From positions 62,001 to 126,000 of the forward strand of contig JAPSJV010000006.1 of assembly GCA_031178005.1 (NCBI GenBank): 64,000 nt of DNA. Reading direction: 5' to 3'. Positions 33,817 through 43,195 of the stretch are shown piece after piece (positions within the stretch are counted from its first letter, which is position 1; each line of letters opens with the position of its first letter). A program made the translations under genes and the position numbers. The notes beneath the pieces are model-generated. The model saw nothing but the letters and a program-made list of their open reading frames with translations, had not been told where the DNA came from and did not search any database. The stretch comes from Pseudarthrobacter sp. GTDB lineage: Bacteria; Actinomycetota; Actinomycetes; Actinomycetales; Micrococcaceae.

Positions 33817-35016
33817 ATGGCTTCGACAATCCCGTCATTTGCAACCACCACACCACTTGAACCGCTGGTGCAGCCAGCGGCAGGACTCACCCCTGACGAG
33901 GTGGAGCGGTACTCCCGGCATTTGATTATTCCGGAAATCGGAAGCGTTGGTCAGCGCCGGTTGAAGAACGCGCGCGTTCTGGTGATCGGCGCCGGCGGCC
34001 TCGGTTCACCGGCGCTGCTCTACCTGGCAGCGGCCGGCGTGGGGACCATCGGGATCATCGACGACGACACTGTCGATCCCAGCAACCTCCAGCGCCAGGT
34101 GATCCATGGGGTCAAAGACGTGGGGCGGCCCAAAACCGAATCTGCCAGGGATACGATTTCCTCGCTCAATCCGCTGGTGACAGTCAACCTGCACAACGTC
34201 CGGCTGGACGCGGACAACGCTCTGGAACTCTTCGCCGGATACGACCTCATCCTTGACGGCGCGGACAACTTCGCAACGCGCTACCTGGTCAATGATGCCG
34301 CCGCCATTCTGGGCAAGCCGTACGTCTGGGGGTCCATTTTCCGCTTCGATGGGCAGGTCAGCGTTTTCTGGGAACAGCACGGCCCCACCTACCGGGACCT
34401 GTACCCGGAAGCCCCGCCTGCGGGATCCGTGCCGTCCTGTGGAGAAGGTGGGGTGTTCGGGATGCTGTGCGCGGCCGTAGGCTCCCTGATGGTGACGGAG
34501 GCCATCAAGCTGATTACCGGCGTCGGGCGTTCCCTGCTGGGCCGTGTGGCGCTGTTTGATGCCCTGGGCGGCAGCTGGCGCGAGATCCGGGTGGACCGGG
34601 ACCCCGAAGCCGAACGCGTGACCGAACTGACGGATTATGAAGCGTTCTGCGGAATTGAACCGGTAACGCAGACTGACGCCAGCCATACGGTGACGGCAAA
34701 ACAGCTGGCCACCATGCTGGCTGCGCGCAAGGCGGGGCTGAAGGACTTCGACCTGGTGGACGTGCGGGAAACCGGCGAACACGACATCGTCAGCATTGAT
34801 GGCTCCGTGCTGATCCCGCAGGGCCGGATCCTGTCCGGCGAGGCCTGGACAGAGCTGCCGCAGGACCGCGACATCGTCTTCCACTGCAAGGCCGGAACAC
34901 GGTCCGCCAACGTCCTGGCGGCGGCGCGCAAGGCAGGCTACGAACGGGTCAGCCATCTGGACGGCGGGATTCTCGCTTGGGTCAGGGACGTGGAGCCGGA
35001 CAAGCCGGTCTACTAG
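33817..35016 (+). CDS. moeZ: ThiF/MoeB-type adenylyltransferase fused to rhodanese (MoeZ-like)
   Basis: 399 aa. The E1-like domain (residues 20-270) has RYSRHLIIPEIGSVGQRRLK, nucleotide-binding VIGAGGLGSPALLYLAAAGV, DPSNLQRQVIH, and SCGEGGVFGMLC with the active-site Cys. The zinc CxxC pairs of E. coli MoeB are not evident. The rhodanese domain (290-399) has the active loop HCKAGTRSAN with catalytic Cys. Such fusions adenylate and sulfurylate the Gly-Gly tails of carriers (MoaD, ThiS, CysO). In this window ThiS (31255) is the only visible carrier, so thiazole synthesis is a likely job. ATG follows TACATT plus five bases, possibly leaderless. Confidence 0.93.
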   Translation: MASTIPSFATTTPLEPLVQPAAGLTPDEVERYSRHLIIPEIGSVGQRRLKNARVLVIGAGGLGSPALLYLAAAGVGTIGIIDDDTVDPSNLQRQVIHGVKDVGRPKTESARDTISSLNPLVTVNLHNVRLDADNALELFAGYDLILDGADNFATRYLVNDAAAILGKPYVWGSIFRFDGQVSVFWEQHGPTYRDLYPEAPPAGSVPSCGEGGVFGMLCAAVGSLMVTEAIKLITGVGRSLLGRVALFDALGGSWREIRVDRDPEAERVTELTDYEAFCGIEPVTQTDASHTVTAKQLATMLAARKAGLKDFDLVDVRETGEHDIVSIDGSVLIPQGRILSGEAWTELPQDRDIVFHCKAGTRSANVLAAARKAGYERVSHLDGGILAWVRDVEPDKPVY

Positions 35017-35018
35017 GC

Positions 35019-35151
35019 ACGCTCTCTCACATAACGCGGCAAAATCAGCGACGCTCTCTCACTTTCTTCAAGTAAGTGAGAGAGCGTCGCTGGTAAAGGT
35101 GCAGGACGTGAGAGAGCGTCGGCCAAAAAACGGTCAAAGGTGAGAGAGCGT
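35019..35151. repeat. Array of GTGAGAGAGCGT repeats, both orientations
   Basis: Five exact copies of a 12-base word are present: ACGCTCTCTCAC at 35019-35030 and 35051-35062, and its complement GTGAGAGAGCGT at 35076-35087, 35108-35119 and 35140-35151. Spacing between copy starts is 32, 25, 32 and 32 bases. Copies 2 and 3 form a perfect 19-bp inverted repeat (35046-35064 with 35074-35092) with a 9-base loop. The array lies between the convergent ends of moeZ and hemA and could also act as a terminator. Confidence 0.9.
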
Positions 35152-35166
35152 CGCGGGGGTGGACGC

Positions 35167-36510
35167 TTAGGCGCTTGCGCGGCCTGTCTGGCGGTCCCGG
35201 TCCCCGGCCTGCATATGGTCCACAGGGCATTCCGCAGCCTGGGGAGCGGCGGCCGGCTGATCCACAGTGATGCCGTAGAGCGTCTCCAGGGCTGCGACGT
35301 AGTCGTCCTGCTGGCCCTTGGCGGCGAGCTCGCGGGCCCGCACCGTTGGCACATGGAGGAGCTGCTTGACCATCCGGCGCAGCGCGAATTCCACTTCCTC
35401 GGCGGCAGCAGTGCAACCATGGCGGGCGCGGACTTTCTCCATCTCAGTGTCCAGCACGCTCATGGTGTGCCGGCGCAACGCAACGATGGCGGAATCCGCG
35501 GCGCGCGCATCACGTTCCTGCTCGAAAGTCTGCGCGGCCTCCGCGACGATGCTGCTGGCGCGGGACAGTGACTCGGACTGTTCCTCGGGTGCTGCCAGCC
35601 GGACAGATTCCAGCGTGAGGAGCTCGACGCCGTCGAGCTCGCCAACAGCAGGATCAAAATCGTGGGTGAGTGCCAGGTCGATGGCTATCAGCGGCTGCGG
35701 CGAATCGGCGCGCACCTCCGCAAGCTCTGCGGCTTCGACGCGGGAGTCGGAACCGCTGCAGCCGATCATGACATCTGCCCCGGCCACGGCGGGTTTCAGG
35801 GAAGCGCTGTCCAGGGCGGTGCCGCCACGGCTGGCAACGAAGCCGGCGGCCCGGCCGGAGGAAGAGAACACCGAGATGTCCGTGCAGCCACGTTCGCGCA
35901 GGAGTGCCATGGTGGCTCCGGCGTAGGCGCCGGTCCCGAACAGGACCACCTTCTTGGTGCTCCAGTCAGGATTCTCGGAGAGATCGGTTGCAAGGTCCAG
36001 GGCCACGGACACAATAGACAAGCCACGTGAACCGAGGGCTGTCTGGGCGCCAACGTCCTTGGCAGTTTTGGAAGCGGCCTGGAAAAGCCGGACCAGTCCG
36101 GAACTCGCCGTGCCTTCATGCTGCGCCGTGATGAGTGCGCGACGCACCTGGCCGGCGATTTCACGTTCACCCACGACGGCGGAATCCAGGCCGGAGCTGA
36201 CGGCGAAGAGGTGCTTGCTGACGTCGCTGCCCACCCGGGTGTCGAAGGACCGCGAAACGAGGTGTTCGCCCAGTCCGCTGACTTCGCTGACCTGGGCCAC
36301 GAGGGCGGCACGGGCTGCCTCGACGTCATCAGGGTTGGGGGCTTCGCCGTAGATTTCGTAGCGGTTGCAGGTGGCCAGCACAACGGCACCCGTCACTGCC
36401 GGCGATCCGGAGAGGACGGATGTGGCGATACCGGAGGCACCGTTGCTCAGCTGAGCAACGGTCTCAAGGTCGATGTCGGCGTGTGTAGCCACCAATGAAA
36501 AAAGAACCAC
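35167..36510 (-). CDS. hemA: Glutamyl-tRNA reductase
   Basis: 447 aa from GTG 36510. It reduces Glu-tRNA to glutamate-1-semialdehyde, the first step of tetrapyrrole synthesis by the C5 route. The catalytic Cys is in [16 protein letters not shown] near residue 50. [20 protein letters not shown] lies near 105, NADPH-binding [20 protein letters not shown] near 185, and the C-terminal dimerisation helix follows. The open frame extends 39 codons further, but [18 protein letters not shown] is the conserved N-terminus. It is divergent from the hemE operon. The C-terminal ~25 residues ([16 protein letters not shown]) are beyond the family core. A repeat array follows. Confidence 0.95.
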   Translation of the reverse strand: MVLFSLVATHADIDLETVAQLSNGASGIATSVLSGSPAVTGAVVLATCNRYEIYGEAPNPDDVEAARAALVAQVSEVSGLGEHLVSRSFDTRVGSDVSKHLFAVSSGLDSAVVGEREIAGQVRRALITAQHEGTASSGLVRLFQAASKTAKDVGAQTALGSRGLSIVSVALDLATDLSENPDWSTKKVVLFGTGAYAGATMALLRERGCTDISVFSSSGRAAGFVASRGGTALDSASLKPAVAGADVMIGCSGSDSRVEAAELAEVRADSPQPLIAIDLALTHDFDPAVGELDGVELLTLESVRLAAPEEQSESLSRASSIVAEAAQTFEQERDARAADSAIVALRRHTMSVLDTEMEKVRARHGCTAAAEEVEFALRRMVKQLLHVPTVRARELAAKGQQDDYVAALETLYGITVDQPAAAPQAAECPVDHMQAGDRDRQTGRASA

Positions 36511-36519
36511 AGCAGACCA

Positions 36520-36525
36520 ATCATA
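36520..36525 (-). promoter_or_regulatory. -10 element of hemA
   Basis: TATGAT on the minus strand, nine bases before the GTG start, would give a leader of only 2-3 bases. A near-match for hemE, CACAAT-CGAAGC-ATG (36565-36579), lies in the same 66-base divergent region. Confidence 0.55.
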
Positions 36526-36576
36526 GCTTTTTCGGTGGCGGGTAGAACAACTGGCGGGGCATGCCACAATCGAAGC

Positions 36577-37671
36577 ATGACTTTCAGCCCTGCCGTGACG
36601 CCTGCCGGCACCCTTGACGCTGCCCACCCGCTGATGGATGGCCGGACGGCAAATTCGCCGTTGATCACTGCCTACAGGGGCGGACGCCCGTCCCGCCGCC
36701 CTGTGTGGTTTATGCGCCAGGCCGGCCGTTCGCTGCCGGAATACCTCAAGGTCCGGCAGGGCATCGGCATGCTGGACTCATGCCTCCGTCCCGAGCTGGC
36801 AGCGGAGATCACGCTGCAGCCTGTCCGCCGACATGACGTGGATGCAGGCATCTTTTTCTCCGACATTGTGATTCCGCTCAAGCTGGCAGGCGTGGGTGTG
36901 GACATTGTTCCGGGCGTTGGCCCCGTCCTTGACCACCCCGTCCGGACCGCAGCGGATGTCGCTGCGCTTCCCCAACTGACCTGGGAAGCGCTGGAGCCCA
37001 TCCGTGAAGCTGTCCGGCTGACCGTTGCGGAACTGGGCAGCACACCCCTGATCGGCTTTGCCGGCGCGCCGTTCACCCTGGCCGCTTACATGGTGGAGGG
37101 CAAGCCGTCCCGTGACCACCTGGGCCCCCGCACCATGATGCATGCGGACCCGGAAACCTGGCAGGCACTGGCTACCTGGGCGGCTGACGCTTCGGGACTG
37201 TTCCTTCGCGCCCAACTGGAAGCCGGCGCTTCCGCCGGCCAGCTGTTTGATTCGTGGGCCGGATCCCTGGGGCTTGACGACTACTCGAAGTACGTGGCGC
37301 CGTCGTCCTCCCGCGCCCTGGATCACGTGCGTGGCCTGGGCGCGCCCCTTGTGCACTTCGGCACCGGTACGTCGGAGCTGCTGGTTGCCATGCACGACGT
37401 CGGCGTGGACGTGATGGGCGTGGATTACCGGTTGCCGCTGGACGAAGCCAACCGCAGGCTTGGCGGGAAGGTTCCGCTTCAGGGCAACATCGATCCGGCA
37501 CTCCTTCCAGCCCCTTGGGAAGTGCTCCAAGCCCACGTCCGTGAAGTGATTGCGGCTGGTGCCGGGGCCCCGGGCCACGTCCTTAACCTTGGACACGGTG
37601 TACCCCCGGAGACCGACCCTACTGTCCTGACCCGGGTTGTGGAACTCATCCACTCGATTTCCCCGGAGTAA
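36577..37671 (+). CDS. hemE: Uroporphyrinogen III decarboxylase
   Basis: 364 aa from ATG 36577; the frame upstream to 36535 is not conserved. It converts uroporphyrinogen III to coproporphyrinogen III in the cytosol. [20 protein letters not shown] near residue 38 carries the substrate-binding Arg residues. [20 protein letters not shown] near 88 has the catalytic Asp, and [20 protein letters not shown] near 162 and [15 protein letters not shown] near 340 are conserved. It is the first gene of the large heme operon, with only 3 bases to the next gene. Confidence 0.96.
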   Translation: MTFSPAVTPAGTLDAAHPLMDGRTANSPLITAYRGGRPSRRPVWFMRQAGRSLPEYLKVRQGIGMLDSCLRPELAAEITLQPVRRHDVDAGIFFSDIVIPLKLAGVGVDIVPGVGPVLDHPVRTAADVAALPQLTWEALEPIREAVRLTVAELGSTPLIGFAGAPFTLAAYMVEGKPSRDHLGPRTMMHADPETWQALATWAADASGLFLRAQLEAGASAGQLFDSWAGSLGLDDYSKYVAPSSSRALDHVRGLGAPLVHFGTGTSELLVAMHDVGVDVMGVDYRLPLDEANRRLGGKVPLQGNIDPALLPAPWEVLQAHVREVIAAGAGAPGHVLNLGHGVPPETDPTVLTRVVELIHSISPE

Positions 37672-37674
37672 CCC

Positions 37675-39171
37675 GTGCGGGCATTGGTGATCGGCGGCGG
37701 GATATCCGGGCTGGTGGCGGCGCGGGAGCTGGCGCTGGCCGGCCATGCAACCACCGTCCTGGAAGCCACCAGGCGCTGGGGCGGCTGCGTTGGCAGTCAC
37801 ACGGTAGCCGGCCTGACCCTGGACAGCGGAGCGGAGTCCTTCGCCACCCGGAGTACGGCCGTGGCGGATCTGGCTGCCGAACTGGGACTGGGGGAGCGGA
37901 TCACCACGCCGCTTCCCGGCGGTGCCTGGGTATTGCTTCCGGACGGTCCCAGGGAACTTCCGCGGACCGGGGTGCTGGGCATCCCCGCCAATCCCTGGGA
38001 CCCCGAAGTCCGCCGCACCCTGGGGCTGGCAGGTGCCCTGCGTGCGTCCCTTGACCGCTTCCTGCCCTGCTCCATTGGAACCAAGGGAGACGTGACAAGT
38101 GTTGCAGGGCTTGTTCGGACCCGGATGGGCAAACGCGTCCTGCAGCGGCTGGTGGATCCGGTGGTGGGCGGTGTGCATTCAGCGGATCCGGCGCTCCTGG
38201 ACGTGGATATGGTGGCCCCTGGATTGCGGGCCGGACTGCGGGAACATGGATCGTTAGCCGCCTCGGTTGCCGGACTCCGGGGTATTCCGGGAGGCGATAC
38301 TGCTGACAGCAGTGCGCCCAGGAACGGCAGGGCCGGTGGTACCAAAGCTGGTGATGCCAAAGCAGGTTCCGCCGTCGCGGGCCTGGCCGGCGGCATGCAT
38401 TCCCTGGTAACCGCACTGGTGGCGGAACTGGAGAACCTGGGAGTGGCCATGCTGCCGGGCCGTAGTGTCACGTCCCTGCGGCGGAATGGCGAGGGCACGT
38501 GGGTCGCCACGGCAGGCGATTCGGTTTATGAGGGCGATCAGCTGGTGATGGCACTGGACGGTCCCGCCGCCGTCGGCCTTCTCGCAGAAGCAGTTCCGGC
38601 GCTCGCCGGGCTTCGCCCTGCTGCCGGACCGGATGTGCGGCTGGTGACACTCGTGGTGGACAAGCCTGAATTGGACGCGAGGCCCCGGGGCACGGGAGTC
38701 CTGGTGGCACCAGGGGCCGGGGGAGTCCAGGCAAAGGCACTGACTCATGCCACCGGGAAATGGCAGTGGCTCCTGGACCAGGCGGGCCCGGGACGCCACG
38801 TGCTGAGGCTGTCCTACGGCCGCAGGGATGGTGTTGTAAGCAACGGCAGTAATGCCGCGGACGCCCCAGTTGCCGAGGTCCGGGCAGGGACCGCAGCCGA
38901 TCACAAGCTCTTCGAAGCCGCACTGCGGGACGCTTCAACGATCCTTGAAGTTCCCGTGGAGAAGGCGGACGTGCGGGGCTGGGATGTGGTGCGCTGGCAG
39001 GGGGCTCTGCCTTTTGCGGCAGTCGGTCACCGGCAGCGGGTGGCCGCTGTGCGCCGGATCTGTGCGGAGGCGGGTGGACTGTCCGTGGTGGGTGGCTGGG
39101 TTGCCGGGAACGGATTGGCAGCAGTTGTTGCGGACACCAGGCAACAGTTGGGCCAGCAGAAACAAGCCTGA
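37675..39171 (+). CDS. hemY: Coproporphyrinogen III / protoporphyrinogen oxidase (HemY type)
   Basis: 498 aa from GTG 37675. It is an FAD enzyme of the HemY/CgoX type. The dinucleotide-binding motif ALVIGGGISGLVAARELALA is at the N-terminus, followed by TLDSGAESFATRS near residue 45. The C-terminal FAD motif GLSVVGGWVAGNGLAAVVAD lies near 470. In Actinobacteria and Firmicutes this enzyme oxidises coproporphyrinogen III to coproporphyrin III rather than making protoporphyrin. The hemQ and ferrochelatase genes immediately downstream support that branch. An Asp/Gly/Ala-rich insertion (SSAPRNGRAGGTKAGDAKAG) near residue 205-230 looks like a flexible loop. It is also known as cgoX. Confidence 0.92.
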   Translation: MRALVIGGGISGLVAARELALAGHATTVLEATRRWGGCVGSHTVAGLTLDSGAESFATRSTAVADLAAELGLGERITTPLPGGAWVLLPDGPRELPRTGVLGIPANPWDPEVRRTLGLAGALRASLDRFLPCSIGTKGDVTSVAGLVRTRMGKRVLQRLVDPVVGGVHSADPALLDVDMVAPGLRAGLREHGSLAASVAGLRGIPGGDTADSSAPRNGRAGGTKAGDAKAGSAVAGLAGGMHSLVTALVAELENLGVAMLPGRSVTSLRRNGEGTWVATAGDSVYEGDQLVMALDGPAAVGLLAEAVPALAGLRPAAGPDVRLVTLVVDKPELDARPRGTGVLVAPGAGGVQAKALTHATGKWQWLLDQAGPGRHVLRLSYGRRDGVVSNGSNAADAPVAEVRAGTAADHKLFEAALRDASTILEVPVEKADVRGWDVVRWQGALPFAAVGHRQRVAAVRRICAEAGGLSVVGGWVAGNGLAAVVADTRQQLGQQKQA

Positions 39172-39207
39172 TAGACGGCATTGGCTGACTTTTAGTGAAA
39201 TATAACA

Positions 39208-39255
39208 CTTCTACGGCTCGTAGAAGACCTTCGTTTCGACTTAGCTGAAGCGAAG
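39208..39255 (+). promoter_or_regulatory. Two inverted repeats upstream of hemQ
   Basis: CTTCTACG-GCT-CGTAGAAG (39208-39226) is a perfect 8-bp dyad. CTTCGTTTC (39229-39237) pairs with GAAGCGAAG (39247-39255) at 8 of 9 positions. They occupy the only sizeable gap (100 bases) in the hem operon, next to a TATAAC at 39201-39206. They may be an operator, an attenuator or an internal promoter for hemQ onward. Confidence 0.5.
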
Positions 39256-39271
39256 GGGCAAACTTGTATCC

Positions 39272-39973
39272 ATGAGCCACACTTCTGCCGAATCTGTCAC
39301 TAAAACCGAGAATTCAGCCGAGCAGTTCTTCACCCTCTGGACCGTTTTCAAGCGGGACGCCGACGTCCTGCGCAGCGGCGAAGCAGCCGAAGACTTCGAA
39401 GCCCTGCTGGTGCGGCTCGCTGATGCCGGCGTAGTGCACCGCGGAAGCTATGACGTCTCCGCCATGCGCGCCGACGCCGATGTAATGGTCTGGCTCCACG
39501 GACCACGCCCGGAAGCGTTGCAGCAGGCAATTCGCGACATCCGCCGCAGCAAACTGTTTGCCGGAACCAGCATTGTCTGGTCCGCAATGGGCGTGCACCG
39601 CGAGGCTGAGTTCGCCAAAAACCACACCCCGGCCTTCTCCCGCGGCGTGGAACCGGCAGAGTGGCTCTGTGTCTACCCGTTTGTCCGCTCCTACGAGTGG
39701 TACCTGCTGCCGGACGACGAACGCGGCAAGATGCTCCGCGACCACGGCATGCTGGGCCGCGACTTCCCGCAGGTCATCTCCAACACTGTGTCCTCCTTTG
39801 CCCTGGGCGACTGGGAATGGATTTTGGGCCTGGAAGCGCCCGAGCTGGTGGACCTGGTGGACCTCATGCGACACCTGCGCTCCACCGAAGCGCGCAACCA
39901 CGTGCGCGAGGAAATCCCGTTCTACACCGGACGCCGGGTTTCGGCTGCGGAGATTGCCGAGGTCCTTGCATGA
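39272..39973 (+). CDS. hemQ: Coproheme decarboxylase (HemQ, chlorite-dismutase family)
   Basis: 233 aa. The last enzyme of the coproporphyrin-dependent pathway, it decarboxylates iron-coproporphyrin III to protoheme with hydrogen peroxide. The chlorite-dismutase-like alpha/beta repeat fold shows in MRADADVMVWLHGPRPEALQ and VYPFVRSYEWYLLPDDERGK. MLRDHGMLGRDFPQVISNTV contains the family's proximal-heme-ligand region, with His likely in this stretch. ALGDWEWILGLEAPELVDLV follows. It overlaps the ferrochelatase gene by 4 bases (ATGA). The upstream inverted repeats may control it separately from hemE-hemY. Confidence 0.94.
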   Translation: MSHTSAESVTKTENSAEQFFTLWTVFKRDADVLRSGEAAEDFEALLVRLADAGVVHRGSYDVSAMRADADVMVWLHGPRPEALQQAIRDIRRSKLFAGTSIVWSAMGVHREAEFAKNHTPAFSRGVEPAEWLCVYPFVRSYEWYLLPDDERGKMLRDHGMLGRDFPQVISNTVSSFALGDWEWILGLEAPELVDLVDLMRHLRSTEARNHVREEIPFYTGRRVSAAEIAEVLA

Positions 39974-41271
39974 GCCCGCTGAATCCTGCGGAATCCGCGG
40001 ACGGGCCTACATCCGAATACCCTGATATTCCCGAAAATCCGGTGACGGAACGCGGCCGGATGGCACCCAAACCCTACGACGCCGTCCTGCTCGCCTCCTT
40101 TGGTGGACCGGAGGGACAGGAAGACGTCATTCCGTTCCTCCGCAACGTGACCCGCGGCCGGGGGATCCCGGACGAGCGGCTCGAAGAGGTCTCGCACCAC
40201 TACCGCGCCAACGGCGGCATCAGCCCCATCAACCGGCAGAACCGGGAGCTCAAGGCGGCACTGGAAGCCGAGCTTTCGGCCCGCGGCATCGAGCTGCCCG
40301 TGCTGTGGGGCAATCGCAACTGGGCGCCGTACATCCCGCAGACGTTGCAGGAAGCGTACGACGCCGGCCACCGCCGGCTGCTGATGATCACCACCAGTGC
40401 CTACTCCTGCTACTCCAGCTGCCGCCAGTACCGCGAGGACATCGGCATGGCATTGACCGAAACCGGCCTGGACGGCCGCCTCGAGGTGGACAAGGTACGC
40501 CAGTACTTTGACCACCCCGGATTTGTTGAGCCCTTTGTGGAAGGCACGGGCGCCGGCCTTGCCGAGGTCCGGGCCAAGCTGGCCGAAGCGGGGACGCCGG
40601 ATGCTCCCATCCAGATCCTCTTCGCTACCCACTCCATTCCCACCCGGGACGCCGACGCCGCCGGCCGGTCCGAGGACGAGCCCCGCGAGTTCGAGGAAGG
40701 CTCGGCCTACGTGGCCCAGCACCTTGCGGCTGCCTCCGCCGTTATGCAGCGGGTGGAGCAGGAAACCGGCCTCACCGCGCCCTGGTCCCTGGTGTACCAG
40801 TCCCGCTCCGGCGCACCGCACGTGCCGTGGCTTGAGCCGGACATCAACGACGCCATCGAAGAGCTGGCCGGCAAGGGCACCCAGGGCATCGTTATTGTTC
40901 CGCTGGGCTTCGTCAGCGACCACATGGAAGTTGTGTGGGACCTGGATACCGAGGCACTGGAAACCTGCGCCAACCTGGGACTTGCTGCTATCCGGGTTCC
41001 AACGCCCGGTACGCACCGCAGGTTCGTCAGCGGCATGGTGGACCTCATCTCTGAACGGACCACGGAAAACACCATCACCAACCGCCCGGCGCTGACGGAC
41101 CTTGGCCCCTGGTACGACGTCTGCCGTCCGGGATGCTGCGCCAACTTCCGCGGCGAAAAGCCAACCATCGCCGGGGCCGACACCACTACGGGCACGGGGC
41201 ATGACTCCTACCCGGCTTCTTCGGAGGCAGCCGCCGGAACCACCCGTTCCACGGGAGGACAGGACTCCTAA
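39970..41271 (+). CDS. hemH: Coproporphyrin ferrochelatase
   Basis: 433 aa from ATG 39970, in the ATGA overlap with hemQ. The open frame upstream lies inside hemQ and is rejected. It inserts iron into coproporphyrin III. DAVLLASFGGPEGQEDVIPF, HYRANGGISPINRQNRELKA and PILFATHSIP-type QILFATHSIPTRDAD with the catalytic His are present. LVYQSRSGAPHVPWLEPDIN and the catalytic Glu region GFVSDHMEVVWDLDTEA follow. C-terminal VCRPGCCANFRGEK has the closely spaced Cys typical of actinobacterial enzymes with a 2Fe-2S cluster. The last 35 residues are a Thr/Ser-rich tail. It overlaps hemC by one base (TAATG). Also known as cpfC. Confidence 0.95.
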   Translation: MSPLNPAESADGPTSEYPDIPENPVTERGRMAPKPYDAVLLASFGGPEGQEDVIPFLRNVTRGRGIPDERLEEVSHHYRANGGISPINRQNRELKAALEAELSARGIELPVLWGNRNWAPYIPQTLQEAYDAGHRRLLMITTSAYSCYSSCRQYREDIGMALTETGLDGRLEVDKVRQYFDHPGFVEPFVEGTGAGLAEVRAKLAEAGTPDAPIQILFATHSIPTRDADAAGRSEDEPREFEEGSAYVAQHLAAASAVMQRVEQETGLTAPWSLVYQSRSGAPHVPWLEPDINDAIEELAGKGTQGIVIVPLGFVSDHMEVVWDLDTEALETCANLGLAAIRVPTPGTHRRFVSGMVDLISERTTENTITNRPALTDLGPWYDVCRPGCCANFRGEKPTIAGADTTTGTGHDSYPASSEAAAGTTRSTGGQDS

Positions 41272-42266
41272 TGACTGTCAGGATCGGTACCCGGGCCAGC
41301 AAGCTCGCCCTCACCCAGACGCAGCAGACAGCTGACCAGCTGGCCGCCGTCGGAGGTTTCCCCGTAGAGCTGGTGCACATCAGGACCGACGGCGACGTCC
41401 TCACCGGATCGTTGTCCCAGATGGGCGGAACCGGCGTTTTTGTTGCAGCACTTCGTGACGCCTTGCTGCGCGGTGACTGCGATGTAGCCGTGCACTCGCT
41501 GAAGGACCTGCCCACGGGAGCCGCTGTGGGTCTGAGCCTGGCTGCGACGCCAAAACGCGTGGACGTCCGCGATGTACTCTGCGCGCGGGACGGTCTGAAA
41601 CTGGCCGACCTGCCGGAAGGCGCTTCGGTGGGTACCGGATCGCCACGCCGTGCCGCCCAGCTCCGGGCCGCCAGGCCCGACCTTCAGGTCATCGATATCC
41701 GTGGCAACGTGGACACCCGGCTTGGCAGGGTGGCGGGCCTTCCCGGGAACGCTCCTGCCGACGTCGTACCCGGCAAAACCGGTGACCTGGATGCTGTTGT
41801 GCTCGCAGCGGCCGGACTGGAACGGATCGGCCGGCTGGATACCGTGAGTGAGTACCTGGAAACAGATGTCATGCTCCCGGCTGCCGGACAGGGTTCACTG
41901 GCGATCGAATGCCGCACCGCCGATTCTCCGCAGGCTACCGATGGTACGCCTGAGGTCCTCGCCCAGGCGCTGGCCGCGCTGGACGATCAGGACACCCGCC
42001 TGGCCGTCACCGCGGAGCGGGCGTTGCTGGCCCGGCTCGAGGCCGGCTGCGCAGCACCCGTTGGCGCTTATGGATACCGCAAGGGCAGCATGCTGTACCT
42101 TGAGGCGGCCGTGTGTGCCGTAGACGGAACCGCTACAGTGCGCGATAAGCGGGCCACGGATGGTTTGACGGAAGTAGGCGCAACCCTGCTCGGCATTGAA
42201 CTGGCCGAAGTCCTGCTGGCGGCCGGAGCCGCTGACATCGCGGACCTGACGGCGTCCTCGTCCTAA
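41271..42266 (+). CDS. hemC: Hydroxymethylbilane synthase (porphobilinogen deaminase)
   Basis: 331 aa. It polymerises four porphobilinogens. RIGTRASKLALTQTQQTADQ is at the N-terminus, and VHSLKDLPTG near residue 85 includes the catalytic Asp. GTGSPRRAAQLRAARPDLQV lies near 122, and PAAGQGSLAIECR near 205. The dipyrromethane-cofactor Cys is in LEAGCAAPVGAYG near 262. The start overlaps the hemH stop by one base. It is in the middle of the heme operon, where gene order does not follow pathway order. Confidence 0.96.
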   Translation: MTVRIGTRASKLALTQTQQTADQLAAVGGFPVELVHIRTDGDVLTGSLSQMGGTGVFVAALRDALLRGDCDVAVHSLKDLPTGAAVGLSLAATPKRVDVRDVLCARDGLKLADLPEGASVGTGSPRRAAQLRAARPDLQVIDIRGNVDTRLGRVAGLPGNAPADVVPGKTGDLDAVVLAAAGLERIGRLDTVSEYLETDVMLPAAGQGSLAIECRTADSPQATDGTPEVLAQALAALDDQDTRLAVTAERALLARLEAGCAAPVGAYGYRKGSMLYLEAAVCAVDGTATVRDKRATDGLTEVGATLLGIELAEVLLAAGAADIADLTASSS

Positions 42267-42277
42267 GCCGCAGAAAC

Positions 42278-43192
42278 ATGGAGCGGCAGGTGCCTGGACA
42301 AGCTGGAACAGTGGCTGCGGCGCAGCCGGCCCTGGCCGGCGTCCGTGTGCTGCTGGCCAGGCGCCCCGACCGCTCCGCCAAACTGGCGGGGGTCCTGGAA
42401 GAAGCAGGAGCGGATGTCCGGTTCCTGCCGCTCATCGATTTTGAACAGCCCACGGACAGCGGGGACCTTCTCCGCGTTATCCGCGATCTGTCCGACGGCC
42501 ACTTCAACTGGCTGGTGGTCACCAGCGCCACTACAGTGGATGCGCTGGCCGGGGCAGCGCTGGATGCCGGTACCACCCTGTCGGCGGCCGTTCCCGCCCA
42601 CACCCGGATTGCCGTTGTGGGATCCGGCACGGCAACTGCACTGAAGCGGGCAGGCGTCGACGTCGATCTGGTACCTGGCCAGCAGTCGGCCGCGGGGCTG
42701 CTTGCTGAGTGGCCGGAGGCAGGACCCGATGGCGGGGGAGCGGTTCTGCTGCCGCAGGCAGACATCGCGGCCTCGACTCTCCGGGAGGGGCTGCAGGCCA
42801 TGGGCCTGGATGTCCACTGCGTTACGGCGTACCGCACGGTCCCTTATCCAGCAGATCGTGACCGTGCACTCTATGCTCCCGTTACCGCTGATGGCGGGTT
42901 GCTGGAACCGGAAGCAGCCAGCTCCGAGCTGGCTGCCGGCCGGATTGCTGCCCTGCTCGCGGCTTCGCCCAGCCAGGTCCGCCGCATGGTGGATCTGAAG
43001 CTTCCGCTGGACCGCTGCGCGTTGGTCGCGATCGGACCGTCCACGGACGATGAGGCGCGACGCCTGGGACTTGCCGTCGCCGCCGTGGCGGAGGATCCTG
43101 GCGCACAAAGTGTGGCAGCCGCCGTCGAACGTGCAGTCCAGAGTCAGAACCCCAAGAACTTTGACACGTCAGGAACCCCGAATGAAGGATAG
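42278..43192 (+). CDS. hemD: Uroporphyrinogen III synthase
   Basis: 304 aa. It closes and inverts ring D of hydroxymethylbilane. HemD proteins are poorly conserved, but GVRVLLARRPDRSAKLAGVL, FNWLVVTSATTVDALA, IAVVGSGTATALKRAG and VLLPQADIAASTLREGLQAM follow the two-domain HemD pattern. CALVAIGPSTDDEARRLGLA lies near the C-terminus. Its place directly after hemC and before hemB makes the call firm. It is 11 bases after hemC, and hemB starts 3 bases after its stop. The first ~15 residues are a variable extension. Confidence 0.9.
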   Translation: MERQVPGQAGTVAAAQPALAGVRVLLARRPDRSAKLAGVLEEAGADVRFLPLIDFEQPTDSGDLLRVIRDLSDGHFNWLVVTSATTVDALAGAALDAGTTLSAAVPAHTRIAVVGSGTATALKRAGVDVDLVPGQQSAAGLLAEWPEAGPDGGGAVLLPQADIAASTLREGLQAMGLDVHCVTAYRTVPYPADRDRALYAPVTADGGLLEPEAASSELAAGRIAALLAASPSQVRRMVDLKLPLDRCALVAIGPSTDDEARRLGLAVAAVAEDPGAQSVAAAVERAVQSQNPKNFDTSGTPNEG

Positions 43193-43195
43193 AGC

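Noticed and set aside
35019..35151. CRISPR-like array
   Set aside because: The 12-base repeats are too short, occur in both orientations, and the intervening sequence is too short to be spacers; no cas gene nearby.
36778..38178. 466-codon minus-strand frame across hemE and hemY
   Set aside because: It crosses two convincing heme genes and has no motif.
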